DNA from: Pelodera strongyloides
Lineage: Eukaryota > Nematoda > Chromadorea > Rhabditida > Rhabditidae
Direction: 5' to 3'
DNA length: 64,000 bases
Assembly (NCBI GenBank): GCA_036852015.1
Contig: JAANDG010000407.1
Span: 1 to 64,000, forward strand
The translations under genes were made by a program, and so were the position numbers. The notes under the pieces are model-generated. The model did no database searches. It saw only the letters and a list, made by a program, of their open reading frames with translations, and was not told the DNA's origin. Below, one piece after another: positions 12,852-25,125 of the stretch; position 1 is the stretch's first letter, and each line of letters starts with the position of its first letter.

Positions 12852-13436
12852 TGTTGCAACTATGCGTTGCAACTATGATAATGCCTAAGAAACGTATTCT
12901 AGAGCATCGTTATTGCTAGTGTCTAGTATGACGCTGTTTACGCAAATAACAGGAAGTAACGACTTTATTAGACTGCTAGTGTAAGTATAAATACTCTCGG
13001 CTAGGACTAGAGTATGTGGCAGCAACTGGCAACGACTTGCAGCAAGGCCTCCGGGCTGCGCTCTGGTTTAGCTAGCGGCCCATCACGGCTCGGTACCGGT
13101 TAATACCCTAAGGTTGGCAGCGTTACCCATAAACTGCCTACGGTCTGACAGAGCCGGAAAGTCTGATCACGGTTTAGTAGAACCGTCCAAAACTTCTAGT
13201 TCCCCTTCGATCCGCAGTGGTCGTTGGACTTCGAGTGGACGTCAGTGGTGGTGTTCGCCAGTGTCGCAGCGAGGAAAGAATCCCCCGGCATCGAAAGAGG
13301 TCTAGCAGCGAGCCTGTGTGCCCCTGGACGCTCCTTGGATCATGCACTCAAACCCAGTCTTACCGTTGTCCCTCAATAAATAGATTTCGGTCGTTACTGT
13401 TGTTGTCACCGTACGGGCTTCTATGAAGTTCGTTTA
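12852..13436 (+). repeat. 3' LTR
   Basis: 585 bp, same TATAAATA (12986-12993) and AATAAA (13375-13380) as the 5' copy, with about five substitutions. Followed by the target-site copy CGCGT. Confidence 0.93.
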
Positions 13437-14174
13437 CGCGTGGTACTATCGTTGACAATTCAGGTCTCCTATACCACTGGCTTGAAACATCGCGAGAAAC
13501 CCCATGCGGATTCTGGATATTCAGTTCGGGAAAACGAGAGCCCAATAGCCCAAACAAGAAAGACTCCGTAAAGCCAAAATACATCTTTTCTTAGCAGTAT
13601 GGTATAACTACGTACATAGTCTGAATACGTTGCGTTGCAGAAACGCTAAACACAAAAGAGGTGATGTACGGAGTTATACTCAGACTGCTAAGAAAAAGAT
13701 ACCTAACCTTACGAATCGGTGTTTTATTTGGTTCGATGTTTCACAACAGATATGTGGGGAATCTGATTTACTATGTGATAGCGATAATAAACAAGAAACA
13801 CAATTCATCACCATAGTCTGTTTAACGTGCATGAACTAATCAACTATTAGCATAATTTTCACAAATAGTGCCGTAACGTAACTTCACTCCATAAACGTTG
13901 CAAGAACCCAAATGTCTATGCTACACAATACATCACTAAACCATAATTGTATGGATCTCATAAACGTAACTTTGCCCATTTTGCCAGACCTTAACAGTTT
14001 CCCTGTTGCAGGATTCCTTTTGCAGTTTGCACCAAGCAAGCCACGTACTTACCTAGATACTATGGGTCTCAGCAGTCAGCAGTTAGCTTGGATACTCCAC
14101 AGGGTTCCGCAGCAAAACCCTTCAATTAGATGTGAAGACTTCTTACTTCTCATCTGCTAGCTATCTTCACTCGG

Positions 14175-15300
14175 CACGACTTTCACTGCGAGTCCTGGAA
14201 AAAAAACTTTTATCTGCAAATCCGCCTATCATTGCGTTGCCCTAAACTCCGCGATATGATCATTATCATATCTTTATTCAGCCAACATAAAGCTCATTTA
14301 TCATGAAGAGTATTTGTACTAAAAAATCCTACTCGCGCGGTAAATCGTTTTCATGTGTACGCGTCTTTTGATGTATGAGATACGGGGCACAACTGCAATT
14401 TCATAATATTCCTAACACACTGTGTAATTTTGTAACTTTTGGCATCGACGATGCCTTATACCGCGTATTAGACGAAGAACCCAGAGCGAACGTAACTCAA
14501 ATGAGTTCACAGAACATACGAACCACAAATGTTGTCAGAAGATCCAAGACTCACTTCAAATAGTGTGAGTAGACATGCCCAATCCACGATGACATCAAGA
14601 GTGAAGGATCATCAAGTTTTATCGAAGCGACAGACGACTTGAATCCTGAAAAGTAGTAAATTAACTGATAACTAACCCCTAGTAATTAACTGATACATCC
14701 CGAATGTATCCAAATTACTTCGAGCAAACCACTTAGAATTCACTTTACTAATGAAACATATTGTATCCAACAGTGAAAACAACGAATATACACGCAGAGC
14801 TTAGGGCAACGAAATTAACGCATTGTCGCTCTATGTGATTGCAATTATTTGCTACCCGAACGTTGTGGATGGGGTTACTATTCCTATTTGCTACCCTCAC
14901 TGTGTGAGTACTGATACCCGCGCGAAACGTATCCGCAAAAGTAAACGACGCACAGCTGAGCAGAGCAAAAACCATTTACAGCAAGAATATCTATCTCTCA
15001 CCCAGACAGCGAACTTCTGAAGGGCGAGGCGAAAGTAGATGATCGATGCGAAAGACATGTTTTATTCTCCGCTTCTCCCAGTGACACCATTGTATCTTCT
15101 GTCACACTGACCGACCAAAAGGTCTAATGCCCCTCGACATTTGACCTGAAACAGAAAGGTACAAGCAATGATTTCTGAGGCCCTTCCGTATAACAAGAAC
15201 AAATCAAATGTTGGATCAGATCACAGCGCTCACTTCAAAGTAAGACCGACAAGAACAAGCTAGCGAACACGGTCTCAAAAACAATATAAGTCATATTGAG
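14175..15300. other. No supportable gene
   Basis: AT-rich DNA with short open frames only. A few words, such as GAACTTCTGAAGGGCGAGGCG near 15010, echo the arrays on either side, so this is probably more decayed repeat. No promoter, RNA gene or complete element is seen. Confidence 0.5.
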
Positions 15301-16121
15301 AACAACCGAAAAAAAAACAATTACCAATAAGAATTGAGGATACCTCTTCCCCTTCTCCTTCAGTGCACTGCATGTAAAAATATATCAAATGCAAGTAAGC
15401 TTGACCGGTTAGAGGTACTGACCACATAAACGTCATATTTGGAAATATTCTGAGCGCGAACCTGCGCTTTATTATCAAAGCATAACAGAAAAACCAAAGG
15501 CTTAACTAACTTTAGTACCAACTGGGAGAGGGCACATCGAAACTTCTACTCCAGCCACGTTGAGACGTCGAGGTCGAGGTCGACGCCGAAGTGGAGAACG
15601 ATCAGCTCGCTCATCCGGTGTTGGATCCTGGACTTGGCCTCCAAGTCTCGAACGACGACTCAGCGGAAGACAAACCTGGAATGGATTGACGCGTCACTCT
15701 CTGAAGAGTCATCTTCCTAATTTGGGTCACGGGAAAACCGACAGGACGCCCGACGCCATGGGACGACGAGAACTTGTGAAACTCTTCTTTTCTCAATAGA
15801 TCGAAACTACTGTGAGTACATAGCGTCTACTTCAAAGGTTAAGACATAGGGGATGAAAGGAACTAAAATCGTGTACCCAAATTCGTTTCCACAACACTGA
15901 CGACGGAGACTAGCACGCGGAGAATCATCATCTGGCTCTGGAATTCCTCAGCGTTCTGGATCTTGCCATACACGACGGAACAATGAAGAACCTGAAATAT
16001 AAAATAGATTATACGGATCAGCAAATGTGTTTTGGCAAATATTCAAGATTTGTTAATGGGGGACTATTTCTCGCTAGTAAAGGGAACAGAAAACTTTCCA
16101 GATGAGCACCGTTCCGTCATA

Positions 16122-16578
16122 TTAAAGGGACTGGCCCACGAGAAAAAAAGTTTTCCTCAATTTATTTGTAAAGAATGTCCGGAATTTCAGAAATATTACT
16201 GTGAAAACCGCATTGCTTGAAGCCTAGAACTCACAGAGTTATTCCCCGTCAAACAGTTCGGCCAGGTACCGTAGTCAGGATCAATTTTGCGCTTTTAGGC
16301 ATTACAGTATTGGAAACGCTTTCTTACAATCGTAGGAATGTTCTTCATTCGTTTAACAATTATTATGTAGAGAAAGAATGCTAAGGGACGGATATAAACC
16401 GTATAAACGTATTTTGACGTTGCTGACTACGGTATCTGGCCGAACTGTTTGCCGGGGAATAACTCTGTGAGTTCTAGGTGCAAAGAAATGCGGTTTTCAC
16501 AGTAACATTTCTGAAATTCCGGACATTCTGTGCAAGTAAATTGAGGAAAACTTGTTTCTCGTGGGCCTCTCCCTTTAA
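16122..16578. mobile_element. Foldback MITE with about 160-bp inverted termini
   Basis: The left arm starts TTAAAGGGACTGGCCCACGA at 16122. The right arm ends with the inverse (GGGCCTCTCCCTTTAA) at 16578. Both arms include TGTCCGGAATTTCAGAAAT and AACTCACAGAGTTATTCCCC. The centre has no coding capacity. The right arm is nearly the same sequence as the repeated arm in the 46-48 kb array. Confidence 0.88.
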
Positions 16579-16794
16579 AGGGACAGGCCCGTCAAAGTAA
16601 ACCTATATTTACGATTCGTTCATAGACTATCAAGCATTTTTATTACAATATATATACAAACTAAATTTCACTCTTACTCGCCCTGGAACGCGCTCAACGT
16701 ATATGTATACCATAAAACTGCAGATTTCAAAGCTTGATAGTCATTATGAACGTATCGTAAAAATAGGTTTACTTTGATGGGCCTGTCCCTTTAA
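16575..16794. mobile_element. 220-bp palindromic MITE abutting the previous one
   Basis: Ends are TTAAAGGGACAGGCCCGTCA and its inverse at 16775-16794. The arms also share AAAGTAAACCTAT and ACGAT...TCATAGACTATCAAGC-type inverse sequence. Its left TTAA (16575-16578) is the right TTAA of the neighbouring foldback element, so the two share one target-like tetranucleotide. Confidence 0.9.
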
Positions 16795-17959
16795 AATCCG
16801 AAGTCAATATGTCCAGCACATGTTTCAAGAAGACAGAAATAATAAAGTCTAAAACGGACATTGGGAACAGAGAAAACAGTCACGGTAACATATGAATTGC
16901 GACAGACAACGAATCTTGGTGACAGCACGATGGTGAGGGATGGGTTACAAAGTCATCCAAACAATGAATATACTCACAATTCACAATGAGATGCTGGTAT
17001 ACGGTAATACATGAGTGTAGGAAACATGTTTCGAGACGAGAATAACTCTCCGAAGTTCTGCTCTACACTTACTACACCAAACTTGTTTTCATACGTCGCA
17101 AAAGTGTAGGTGTAGAGGGTAAAGAATATCGAGCATCAATGAGTACTGAGTACATGTTTCGATGACCATACGAGTAGTAACTGGAGTTGGTCAATATAGA
17201 CTTACCAAAAAAACATCAATGCGAGGCAGGTTCCAGTCGGTCCACTTGCTCACTACAGACGAATAGCCGAAATCACAGGAAGGTACCTAAAACAGAGTAC
17301 TGTATTTTAGGTCTGTGTAAGGTGTACGCAAAACACACAATGACATACGGTATACGGTAATACAGTGTGTGTGGTGAAACATCATGTTTCGAGACGAGAA
17401 TAACTCTTCGAAGTTCTGCTCTACACTACTCACTGCACCATACTTGTTTTCATACGTCGCTGTGCTCCTTCACTGCAATGCATGTAAAACTATATCAGAT
17501 ACAAGTAAGTTTGAGCCGTTTTGGGTGGCTGTATAAAAGCCTTATTTGGAAATACCGTGACCGCGAATCTGCTCCTTATTATCAAAGCATAAGATAAGAA
17601 ACCACAGGGTAACCAACCTCACTACCGACGACGAGCACATCGTATCAGGCCCAAGTTCCAGTCCAGCTAGGTTGAGACTTCCAAGGCAACCAGTAAGTGG
17701 ACTGCGGAGGAGACTCATCCAAAGTACCAGGATTTCGGTCTCAAACACAGACTCATCGGAACTTTCTGGAATGGATTGTATTACATTAAGCCGTCAACCT
17801 TCAAAGTTCCGTCACGGGGCCGCGACAGAACGCACGTCGTCGGCAAGGGCTAAGAGTATTTCTCTAGCGATCGATAGAGAAGTGCTGCAAGTGGATAGTG
17901 GAACAAAATATAAGACTAACATTAACCAGTCGTTAGGGATAAGCAATAAGGCATAGTTA

Positions 17960-19120
17960 AAAATATCACTACCTCTCACCTCAAAAACTCTTCCATAGTT
18001 GGACCCTTGGACGGTTGGCAACTAGGTGAACTACGAGTAGCTCGTGCACATCAGAGACTAGTTCATGGCAGTATCCACAACAGTACACGGAAAGCCTGAA
18101 TATGTCAATTTCATTGATTACACTGTTTCAGGTGTGTAAACGCTCGTGGGGATAGCATCTACACACTTGGGTCAGCAACTGAAAAGCAGTACAGTACACA
18201 TATTGTCCAAATGAAACAGGGTATGTTTGGCGCGCAGTACAACCATTTTCTATCGAGCGGCATGAGACGGGGCAGAAACCATCTGAGCGCACTTCGCGTG
18301 CCATCGGCGCGAGATGGGGGACATTTTGAAATCATACGAGTGCGCTGCACTCTACCCGTCAACCCCTTGTAAACGCCAAACGCTTTATGCGCGTCATTTT
18401 CCCACTTCCCTCCTCCTTACGTGACTTGTCACCTCAACATTAACAAATACGGTAGAAAAATGAACAAACCAACCTTTCCCGTTTCCTTCGGACCACCTAG
18501 TTCAGGATAGAGAGTGAAGCAGAGTACCGCCCAGCAACGAACAAGCGAAATCACTAAACTGGTAATTATTGAAGGGTTTTCTGTCAAATAATACTGATAG
18601 TAGATAAAATACAGACAAGCTAAATATAATGAAACCTTGGCACTCATCTTAAACGCAACAACAGCGGGTGCTCATTTATCTCCTACGATGATAGATGCCA
18701 GAGATTCATTAAAGCAGTATTGTACCTCCTTTTTCGCCGCACCCTACCTGTCTACCACTCTTCACACTCACACTCTAGGCACCCGACTCTCGACGATCTC
18801 TGTTGTTCCTTTTGGGAGGGAATTTAAAATCATCGTAGTGCCCTGAGAGCAAAAAAGGCAGGCTTGCAGGCTAGGGCACAAAATTTGGGTTTTACATAGA
18901 AACCGGCAACTTTGAGTTCGTTTTTTTTTGTCCGACGTGGACATTAACTGTTATTTTGATGTTTTTCAATGTTAGTTTTTATTCAAACTATTATTAAGCA
19001 CAAAATACAAAACAAGGTATAATACCGCTTTAATCTACCAAAACCCCCTTTAGATAAGATTTCAGGGGGTTGACTAAACGTAACAAAGTCCGCGTTAGCC
19101 CAGATTAGTACCACAGCCGC
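17960..19120. other. No supportable gene
   Basis: Intergenic-looking sequence containing a T-run at about 18920 and the short inverted pair CCCCCTTTAGATAA...TTTCAGGGGG near 19045. No gene or complete element was recognised. Confidence 0.5.
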
Positions 19121-20430
19121 ATACCGCATTGAATGCCCCGACTAGAATTATCGTGTCCCAGCAGTGTGTAAAGCGTAGAGCATTATCAAAGGCTGAGAGA
19201 TTGAGAGAAGAACAGGAAAACAAACCTCACTATCGACAAGGGAGTACTCGTATCCGATCCAACTTCTACGATGGAGACCAGCACGTGGAGGAGGAGATCA
19301 ATCAGCTCATCCAAAAGGTACCTGGTCGTGGATTTGGTCTCAAATCAGGATTCAGCGCCAGCGGGAGACGGATACACTCCTGGAATGGATTGTGATTGTA
19401 TCTTGCAAGCCATGGGATGGGAAATCTACTACCTCGTCCCACGACAATAGACTTCGTGAGCTACATACCTCTGGTCGTAGGACGTGTGCACGTACGAACA
19501 GCGTGCCCCCTACCGATTGGGAAAATTTATGTGTACTGCGGACTGGTGCTGCTCAGTGAGCCAGCCCAATTGCCCAATCAGTTGGGAGAATACGCTAGTT
19601 ATCTATAGGACGAAAACAACATCAGAATAGTCGATACTGCTATTCACGAGGTAGGGTACATTAATGAATTAATAAAAAAGATCCACTACCTCTCTCAAAC
19701 ACTTGGGGAAGTTGATGAACTGGGCGAACTAGGAGCTGCCCGGACGTATCGGAGACCAGTCGACGGACCATAGCGTATCCACACAAGTCAGGCTGCTGCC
19801 TGAAAAGTCGTCACTAAGCTTCTATTGTTACACCACATTCATATTCAAGGTAATTTAAGAAACGCTACTTTTAAATAAAAAAAGTCTCGGGGTACAAGCT
19901 GCGCGCGAAAGCAAATTGTGCAGGAATTTGTGCCTACACCAAAGTCGTGGGGGTTAGGAACTATAAGTTTTGCTGAGCAAACGCATAGCATAACAATGGG
20001 TATGTGCGGCGCACAGGGTCTATCGGGAACCGTAGAAACCTACGATCACACTTGCACTATACACGTCGCCACGTTCAAACGATTTATGCTTGCTGCTTGC
20101 GACTTCACGCAGCTTTACTTACAATATTACGTGACTGAAAAAGGACCAACAAAACTCACTTTTCTCTAAACTTGTGGCTGAAGGTGGTCGTCGTCTGCAT
20201 GTTAGAGTTCAGCATGTCACATCTCGTCCTCGCGCCGAACAACTGAATTATAAAAAATGTGTTAAGATAATCATTTCAACATCAAATACATGCCACGCGT
20301 CACACCGACAACACGCAAATGAACTTGAAATCAATATCCCAAGAAATCCTATGCAAAACCACTAGCACTAGTAATTGCGTCCACGTCTAGTCTCCAAATA
20401 AGCTAAGCAAACCTTAGAAACCGCACATCA

Positions 20431-20940
20431 GTGGTATTTCCATCATTGATTTGTGACACACTCGTACACCCGCTGCTTGTTACGGACCATCGACGACCCC
20501 TTGGGTACCTTGCTCAACGAGCACGCATTCTCGGATGCACATCGGATGGTACAGTAAACCACAGCTTGCCTGAGAGGATCTGTCAATGTATGGTTTGTTT
20601 TATTATGAAACCGTTTCATAGTTACAAGGAACAAAAAAGAAAATGCTTTTCTGGTAGCCAATCGCTAATTCTTCATAAGCAATTGTCACACTATGCGTCG
20701 ATTAAATTTCAAGGAAAACTTCATGGCAAACCATGTGGAATAGTGCATAGAGGGCTGCACTCGAAAACACTAATTGAAATGATATCTCACTACTCACTAC
20801 TCTTAGTTCCATGTAAGATGAAAAGTCAGCTGATAGACAATGTGTTACCGCACACCAGTAATGGAGTTCGTGGAGCCACACGTCATGCGTGCGTGCACTC
20901 ACAAACAGATGAGTCCAATAGAGTTTGTTCAAAGCCTTGA
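20431..20940 (+). CDS. Hypothetical 169-residue open frame
   Basis: The longest non-repetitive open frame in the window. It is mostly hydrophilic with scattered Cys and His, including ICQCMVC, KRKCFSG and KPCGIVHRGLH, but I recognise no fold. It has no convincing promoter, no introns (unlike its surroundings) and runs on the opposite strand to almost all supported exons. By a rough stop-codon estimate at this base composition, a 169-codon frame is unlikely but possible by chance in 64 kb. It could also be a relic of a mobile element, since a MITE lies 230 bp downstream. Confidence 0.25.
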   Translation: MVFPSLICDTLVHPLLVTDHRRPLGYLAQRARILGCTSDGTVNHSLPERICQCMVCFIMKPFHSYKEQKRKCFSGSQSLILHKQLSHYASIKFQGKLHGKPCGIVHRGLHSKTLIEMISHYSLLLVPCKMKSQLIDNVLPHTSNGVRGATRHACVHSQTDESNRVCSKP

Positions 20941-21170
20941 TGAAGATAGCGCTCTAAACTAGTTAATGCAAAGGTCCTGGTCAGTGGTATCTTGAAACCT
21001 GGCCCAGGTAGACAAAAATTCACAAAGATTGGTGAGATAGTATAGTTGTATGGGCGAACATAGTTGAAAATATGAATGTTTCAGCAACAGACCAAAACTG
21101 TGCGCATAACGATTCATTCCGGACTTTGGCAAGAGGCAATTTCAGGTATATAAGACATTATTAAAGGGCA

Positions 21171-21544
21171 TGTCAAGGGCGATTCTGCGCAAAAAGGAAT
21201 CTCCTGGCGCAGTCTAAGTAATCTCGGAAGGCCCATAAAACAGTAAACCCATAAAAATTGCGCCAGAATAAAATATTTGAGATTTTGTCATACCCGGGCA
21301 CAACGCACGCAAACAGGTGCGTTGTGCCGAGCCGGTAATTCAAGCCGTCCCGTGGACAGCGATTTGGCTTAGCTCTGTCCACACGACTCGAATCCCACAC
21401 TGAAGGAGTTTTTTGGAGGGGTTTGAAATTGTTTTTCTTCTTACATGAAAGTTTTTGTTTATTTTTATTTTCACTTTCCTTACCTTCAAAACTCAAGCTT
21501 TTTTTTGAGCCCAACATGCAAAACCGGCTTGACATTCCCTTTAA
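21171..21544. mobile_element. 374-bp MITE with TTAA ends
   Basis: The left end is TTAAAGGGCATGTCAAG. The right end, reversed, is TTAAAGGGAATGTCAAG. The interior is non-coding and includes a GCGCAAAAAGG segment near the left end and an A/T-rich right half. The ends resemble the other TTAAAGGG families in this window. Confidence 0.85.
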
Positions 21545-21564
21545 GGGGCACTTTCAAGCCTTTG

Positions 21565-22680
21565 TTCCTTTGTTGAGATAAAAGCTTCTGACTGGAAAGC
21601 AAAAGCGAAAGTTTCCCAAAATTGGATTAGGTGGAACACAAGCTTTGCATGCCATAAAGCCAAATTTTAAGGTATATGGAAAAGGACATCCATTTTCCCT
21701 TTCTCCAACCAGATATATGTAAAAACCAATGAAATACCGTACCTTATACATATTGCATGTGTTTGCCCAGACAGATTCGTACTTTGAATTCCCTCGCATT
21801 CTCAATGTCGTGGCCGAAGCCCTGGCCGAACACGACGTCGAAGCGAGAAGCGAGAATGAGCACTAAATTAAAGATTTAATCTTACGAGACAATCATAATG
21901 TGACGTAGACAATCAAGACCAAAAATAAAGATAAACTAATGGGTCTACAAATGCATTTGTTGAGATAAAAGCTTCTAGACTGGAAAGCGAGAGTGAAAGT
22001 CTGAAAGTTTCCCAATTGGTGGAACAGGTGGTGGAAAACCTTTGCAAGGAAAAGGATATCTATTTTCCCTTTCTCCAACCAGATATATGTAAAAACCAAT
22101 GAAATACCGTACCTTATACATATTGCATGTACAGATTCGTGCTTTGAATTCCCTCGCACAGCGACGTCATTCTCAATGTCGTGGCCGAAGCCCTGGCCGA
22201 ACACGACGTCGAAGCGAGAAGCGAGAATGAGCACTAAATTAAAGATTTAATCTTACGAGACAATCAATTTGACGTAGACCATCAAGACCAAAAATAAAGA
22301 TAAACTAATGGGTCTACAAATGCATTTGTTGAGATAAAAGCTTCTAGACTGGAAAGCGAGAGTGAAAGTCTGAAAGTTTCCCAATTGGTGGAACAGGTGG
22401 TGGAAAACCTTTGCAAGGAAAAGGATGTCTATTTTCCCTTTCTCCAACCAGATATATGTAAAAACCAATGAAATACCGTACCTTATACATATTGCATGTA
22501 CAGATTCGTGCTTTGAATTCCCTCGCACAGCGACGTCATTCTCAATGTCGTGGCCGAAGCCCTGGCCGAACACGACGTCGAAGCGAGAAGCGAGAATGAG
22601 CACTAAATTAAAGATTTAATCTTACGAGACAATCAATTTGACGTAGACCATCAAGACCAAAAATAAAGATAAACACATCG
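21565..22680 (-). repeat. Tandem triplication of a 361-bp exon-bearing unit
   Basis: Units two and three (about 21.90-22.26 and 22.26-22.62 kb) are nearly identical. Unit one (21.56-21.89 kb) is diverged and has extra sequence. Landmarks are TTGTTGAGATAAAAGCTTCT and CGAAGCGAGAAGCGAGAATG. Each unit carries an exon-like block on the minus strand: a TTTAG acceptor, about 42 open codons starting LILASRFDVVFGQGFGHDIE, and a donor at AAG/GTACGG. The block enters in phase 1 and leaves in phase 2, so copies could not be spliced consecutively in one frame; alternative use, or decay after duplication, is more likely. No protein family was recognised. Confidence 0.8.
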
Positions 22681-22693
22681 AAAAAAATTAATG

Positions 22694-22772
22694 GGTCTAC
22701 AAGTAAGATCCAAGCCCAAGGAAGTAGAGCATCATGCTCTACTTCCTTGGGCTTGGAACTTACTTGTAGACC
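22694..22772. repeat. 79-bp near-perfect hairpin
   Basis: The arms begin GGTCTACAAGTAAG and mirror across a central CATCATG, with only one small interruption. It starts exactly where a fourth copy of the 361-bp unit would begin (TGGGTCTACAA), so it looks like an inverted duplication at the edge of that array. Confidence 0.9.
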
Positions 22773-22774
22773 GA

Positions 22775-23790
22775 GCATCACTAACTACTTACCGTTTCAG
22801 GATATATATATATATGAGGTCCATTCTCCATAGACTTTGCTCAGAAGCAACCACCACTCCGCTGCTGAAGACCTCGACATTCCCTAGTCGACACGCACTC
22901 CCTAACAGATCCAAAGTCGTCAAAGCCGCACCTAAAAAAATGCGTCAAAACCGAAACAATTTTGTTCCGTGCTTAAGAATAATGATTGGTTTTACAGTAT
23001 GAATTTTCCAATCGTGCTAAAAGTGCCAACAAACGTAAAGCATATTCATAAGAGATCCTAGCCTAAGCCAAGCTTATTTGACATTTGAGCTCACAAGAGG
23101 TTCTAATCATCAATTTACTCTAGGTCAGCATTAAACAACTAATTACAAGTACACAAACACTATTGTTACCCAGATACCGTTGACCGTTCCACGGTCGATG
23201 TTGTTCGTTCGAGTGGTTGCTTGAGACGGCAATCGCAAGACACCTCTCTTCAACGACGTAACTGACCAGACGAGCAAATTTCTACAAAAAAATAATAGCG
23301 TCAAAAGCATGCACTTGGCAAATGTTCCTAGGGAAGCCTGAAACAATGTCAGAACACTCCGATACAATCTGAGACCCAACACTAACAAATCAACTAACAC
23401 GATCAGAATAGCTGTGTTTAAAGACAATACAATCCGGCACAAAAGCAAACCAACCAGGAATTCGAAGTCAGAAGTAGATCAGTATCCGTATAGCACCGTC
23501 ACACGCCGTTCCCAGCTCCCCACAATACACCATACCACCAACTGCTCAAGGGAGTTGAGCTCGTCCGGTATCTGAATCCATAAACTCATGCACCAAACAT
23601 TATTGAATGAATCATTCGCATGGAACCAAACACTTCACTATTAAATCTTTAGCAAAAAATGTTGACGGCTAAATTCCAGACAACACAATAAAACAAAATT
23701 GCTCTATTTCGAGTAAAGTTGTGATATTTGGAAAAATTAAGAGGTAAAAAAAAGTCACTAGCCTTGTTTCTAATTTGAAAAAATATAAAA
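22775..23790. other. No supportable gene
   Basis: Open frames of about 100 codons occur on both strands (22691-23002 plus and 23143-23448 minus) but without matching splice sites. The minus frame is hydrophobic. I see no RNA gene or repeat beyond a TATATATATA run at 22803. Confidence 0.4.
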
Positions 23791-23796
23791 ACATAA

Positions 23797-24450
23797 GACT
23801 TAACTTTGTCCATTTTGGGACCATCATTCTTTTTCTCCAACGCTCCTATTCATCATTGCACAAGACACCGTCTTCAAACTGCAACACAACCACTTCATAT
23901 ACAATATAAGCATACAGTCTGTGCTGAAAGTTGAAACAAAGCTAACTATACTATTCAACATAACATAAATTCGTGTGTACCCAGAATAAAAAGTGGTAAG
24001 ATGACGCATACTTCTTCAGTTCGCACAGTTCCGCATACGATAAAACGCTCCAACTCAACTACGTACTTGGTTAGCCTAGGCCTTCTCAAAGTAGACAACA
24101 AAACAAAGTTTAAGACTTATCTTTGTCCTTTCGGGACCATTCAGGCGGTTCCAACGCTCCGTTCCGCGCGCAACAGTGGTCGTCCGCACAACTATCGAAA
24201 TCGAGTGAACTGAAATACAAAATTATGCACATAAGTGAAGGCAACTGGCGAGTCAATACACATAAAAGTTATGTAAAACAAGCAAACTCAATTTCAAAAA
24301 CGAAAGGAAACACTACTGCTACAATCTGCAAGGAACATACCATGGGCCATTCCAGCTTGCTTCGGACCAAATATCGCATTCTTGGCTCGGATGTCCTCCT
24401 TGATCTCGTTGCACTACATCTGCTCATAGGATCTGACAATAAAAAAATTA
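23797..24450 (-). CDS. Exon pair of an unidentified minus-strand gene, partly duplicated
   Basis: Two exon-like blocks are seen on the minus strand. One (about 24344-24410) runs from an AG acceptor to a GTATGT donor and can be read as CNEIKEDIRAKNAIFGPKQ. The next (about 24105-24221) follows a TTTCAG acceptor and stays open in more than one frame. A diverged copy of part of the second block lies at 23797-23850 (shared GGAGCGTTGGA and GGTCCC). Frame choice between the blocks is ambiguous, so product and C-terminus are not determined. Confidence 0.35.
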
Positions 24451-25125
24451 ATGTGTACTGAAAACAGAGAACCGCTAAAGAAACATACGAAAAGACCCTG
24501 AAATGTTTTGATTAGAACCTGAAAATTGATTAGTTCCAACAATAAATACAATAATAAAGAATAATAATAGAAAATAACAGCAATGACTCGGTTTTAAAAA
24601 GCTGAAATAGATTATATTAAATGAGCGCATCCCATCACGGAGCGCGACCTGAAACAAGATTAGTCTCCCAAAAGGGGTTTCCCTTTCGGGACGGTTAAGT
24701 GAGCTAAGACCCTGCCCCCAAACCGGTAGTGCTAACCCAACCCCTTGGAGAGCCGGCACCACGACGGTGGCGCAAACTAGGGGATACTGACACTAGCGGA
24801 TCTGCATACGGTTCAACACGGGGGAATCTCGGCAGAAACTTGGTTCCATCCACGGACTTGATTTGGCTCCTCTTTGGGCCCAGTTAATCAATAATACCTA
24901 TTGGTGGGTAATCAATATACGAGGAATACAACAAATGAAAATAGTACGAAGACTCAGTAAGTATCACAAAACCCTAGACTTACAATAGCAAAATGGTAGT
25001 AAAAATAACCTACATAGAAATTGCAAAAAAAAACAATCAACTAAATCCTACAAAAAGGTGGAAAAGTCTGGGAACTCATCTGAATATCACCTATTGAAAT
25101 CGGGCTCAATTCCAAAGGTGCCCTT

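Larger units (their letters stand above)
11758..13436. mobile_element. Small non-autonomous LTR retrotransposon (TRIM-like)
   Basis: Two 585-bp direct repeats (11758-12342 and 12852-13436) flank a 509-bp interior. The 5-bp target duplication CGCGT is present at 11753-11757 and 13437-13441. The LTR starts TGTTGCAACT and ends TTCGTTTA, so the termini are TG...TA. A primer-binding-like TGGCGACCGCGG follows the 5' LTR directly, and a purine run TTTGGGAG precedes the 3' LTR. I find about five mismatches between the LTRs (near 0.9 percent), so the insertion is recent on this sequence's own clock. The interior encodes no gag, protease, reverse transcriptase or integrase, so mobility would depend on proteins supplied elsewhere. 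It sits inside the decayed gene array. Confidence 0.95.
7450..14170 (-). pseudogene. Tandem array of decayed gene copies (period about 1.5-1.6 kb)
   Basis: At least three, probably four, diverged copies of one multi-exon minus-strand gene lie head to tail. Three landmarks repeat: the exon ending at a GTAAGT-type donor starts at 7762, 9334, 10822 and about 14053; the word ATTCTGGGA occurs at 8576, 10193 and (as ATTCTGGAT) near 13511; and the exon end before a GTATGTT donor lies near 8297, 9859 and 11392. Spacings are 1488-1634 bp once the LTR element is subtracted. Upstream intronic sequence (for example CACATTG.TCTACA..., near 7570, 9118 and 10590) is also shared. Stops and frameshifts break most copies, and the copy at 9.3 kb is least damaged. 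The gene product is not recognised. Confidence 0.7.
15330..19400. repeat. Three diverged copies of a second repeated gene-like segment
   Basis: Segments at about 15.33-15.80, 17.46-17.85 and 19.17-19.40 kb are alignable by eye. Shared landmarks are CCTTATTATCAAAGCATAA (15.46 and 17.57 kb) and CTGGAATGGATTG (15.68, 17.77 and 19.38 kb). The last copy has the longest open frame (plus strand, 19129-19395), containing KAERLREEQENKPHYRQGS, but it lacks splice-site support. On the minus strand the third copy can be read from an ATTCCAG acceptor for about 19 codons. Strand and coding status remain unresolved. Confidence 0.5.

Noticed and set aside
12020..13305. Repeated 63-codon frames
   Set aside because: They lie inside the two LTRs and are duplicated only because the LTRs are.
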